DNA of 64,000 bases from NCBI GenBank assembly GCA_044226525.1, contig JBGAGV010000002.1, forward strand, positions 124,001 through 188,000. The letters are read 5' to 3'. Position 1 is the stretch's first letter. More notes on this DNA, generated by a model. It had not been told where the DNA came from, did no database searches, and saw only the letters and a list, made by a program, of their open reading frames with translations. This stretch comes from VFJQ01 sp044226525. Lineage in GTDB: Bacteria > Verrucomicrobiota > Verrucomicrobiia > Chthoniobacterales > Chthoniobacteraceae. The letters are not shown here.

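Noticed and set aside
63857..63859. GTG as the true start of the giant protein
   Set aside because: The 47 codons upstream to the edge continue the same module (SITDGTGFFVI, GLAGTLSGTV) without a stop, so this is an internal valine.

Overview
The window is a high-GC, gene-dense bacterial segment. The mix of genes (recF next to argD and argF, a lone sucD, a CehA/McbA-type hydrolase beside an FG-GAP protein, palindromic intergenic repeats, and one enormous secreted-type repeat protein) suggests a Gram-negative-type bacterium of the PVC group, most likely Verrucomicrobiota. That assignment is inference from gene content, not from a marker gene.

Left part (1-11.6 kb): ordinary chromosomal genes. 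On the + strand are the end of a small nucleotidyltransferase, a VOC/glyoxalase-fold protein, a membrane protein of unknown function, a succinyl-CoA ligase alpha subunit without its beta partner, and a subclass B3-type metallo-beta-lactamase. A minus-strand group follows: recF, then argD and argF, with a 4-base stop/start overlap between the last two. Divergent from recF are two exported proteins on the + strand: a CehA/McbA-type metallohydrolase and an FG-GAP repeat protein. Between these two is a perfect inverted repeat whose arms are themselves hairpins. A 475-base intergenic region (11599-12073) carries 10-bp phased TTGGAT repeats and two small hairpins.

Right part (12.07-64.0 kb): a single minus-strand reading frame fills 81% of the window. 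It has no stop codon for 51.9 kb and is still open at the right edge, so at least 17,308 residues are visible and the N-terminus lies outside. It is a mosaic of repeated, probably beta-rich extracellular modules. From N to C they are: AGPY/LSGDF modules with flagellin-hook-IN-like inserts; two FG-GAP islands; a run of LNG/NxALxxAGL modules; two successive blocks each made of YIDV modules followed by a long INTT-type beta segment; RTX calcium-binding repeats; GGE-motif strings; Calx-beta-like and PPC-like domains; about 22 GDxWTLTxxG modules; a large RTX array with about a 60-residue period; 12 PKD/Ig-like units; and a final RTX plus LDDSGD-type C-terminus. No catalytic domain was recognised.

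The simplest reading is a giant secreted, calcium-stabilised surface or matrix protein (adhesin or biofilm-type), probably exported by a type I or comparable route. No secretion genes lie in the window, so export and function are inference. The many long + strand frames opposite this gene are judged to be composition shadows.
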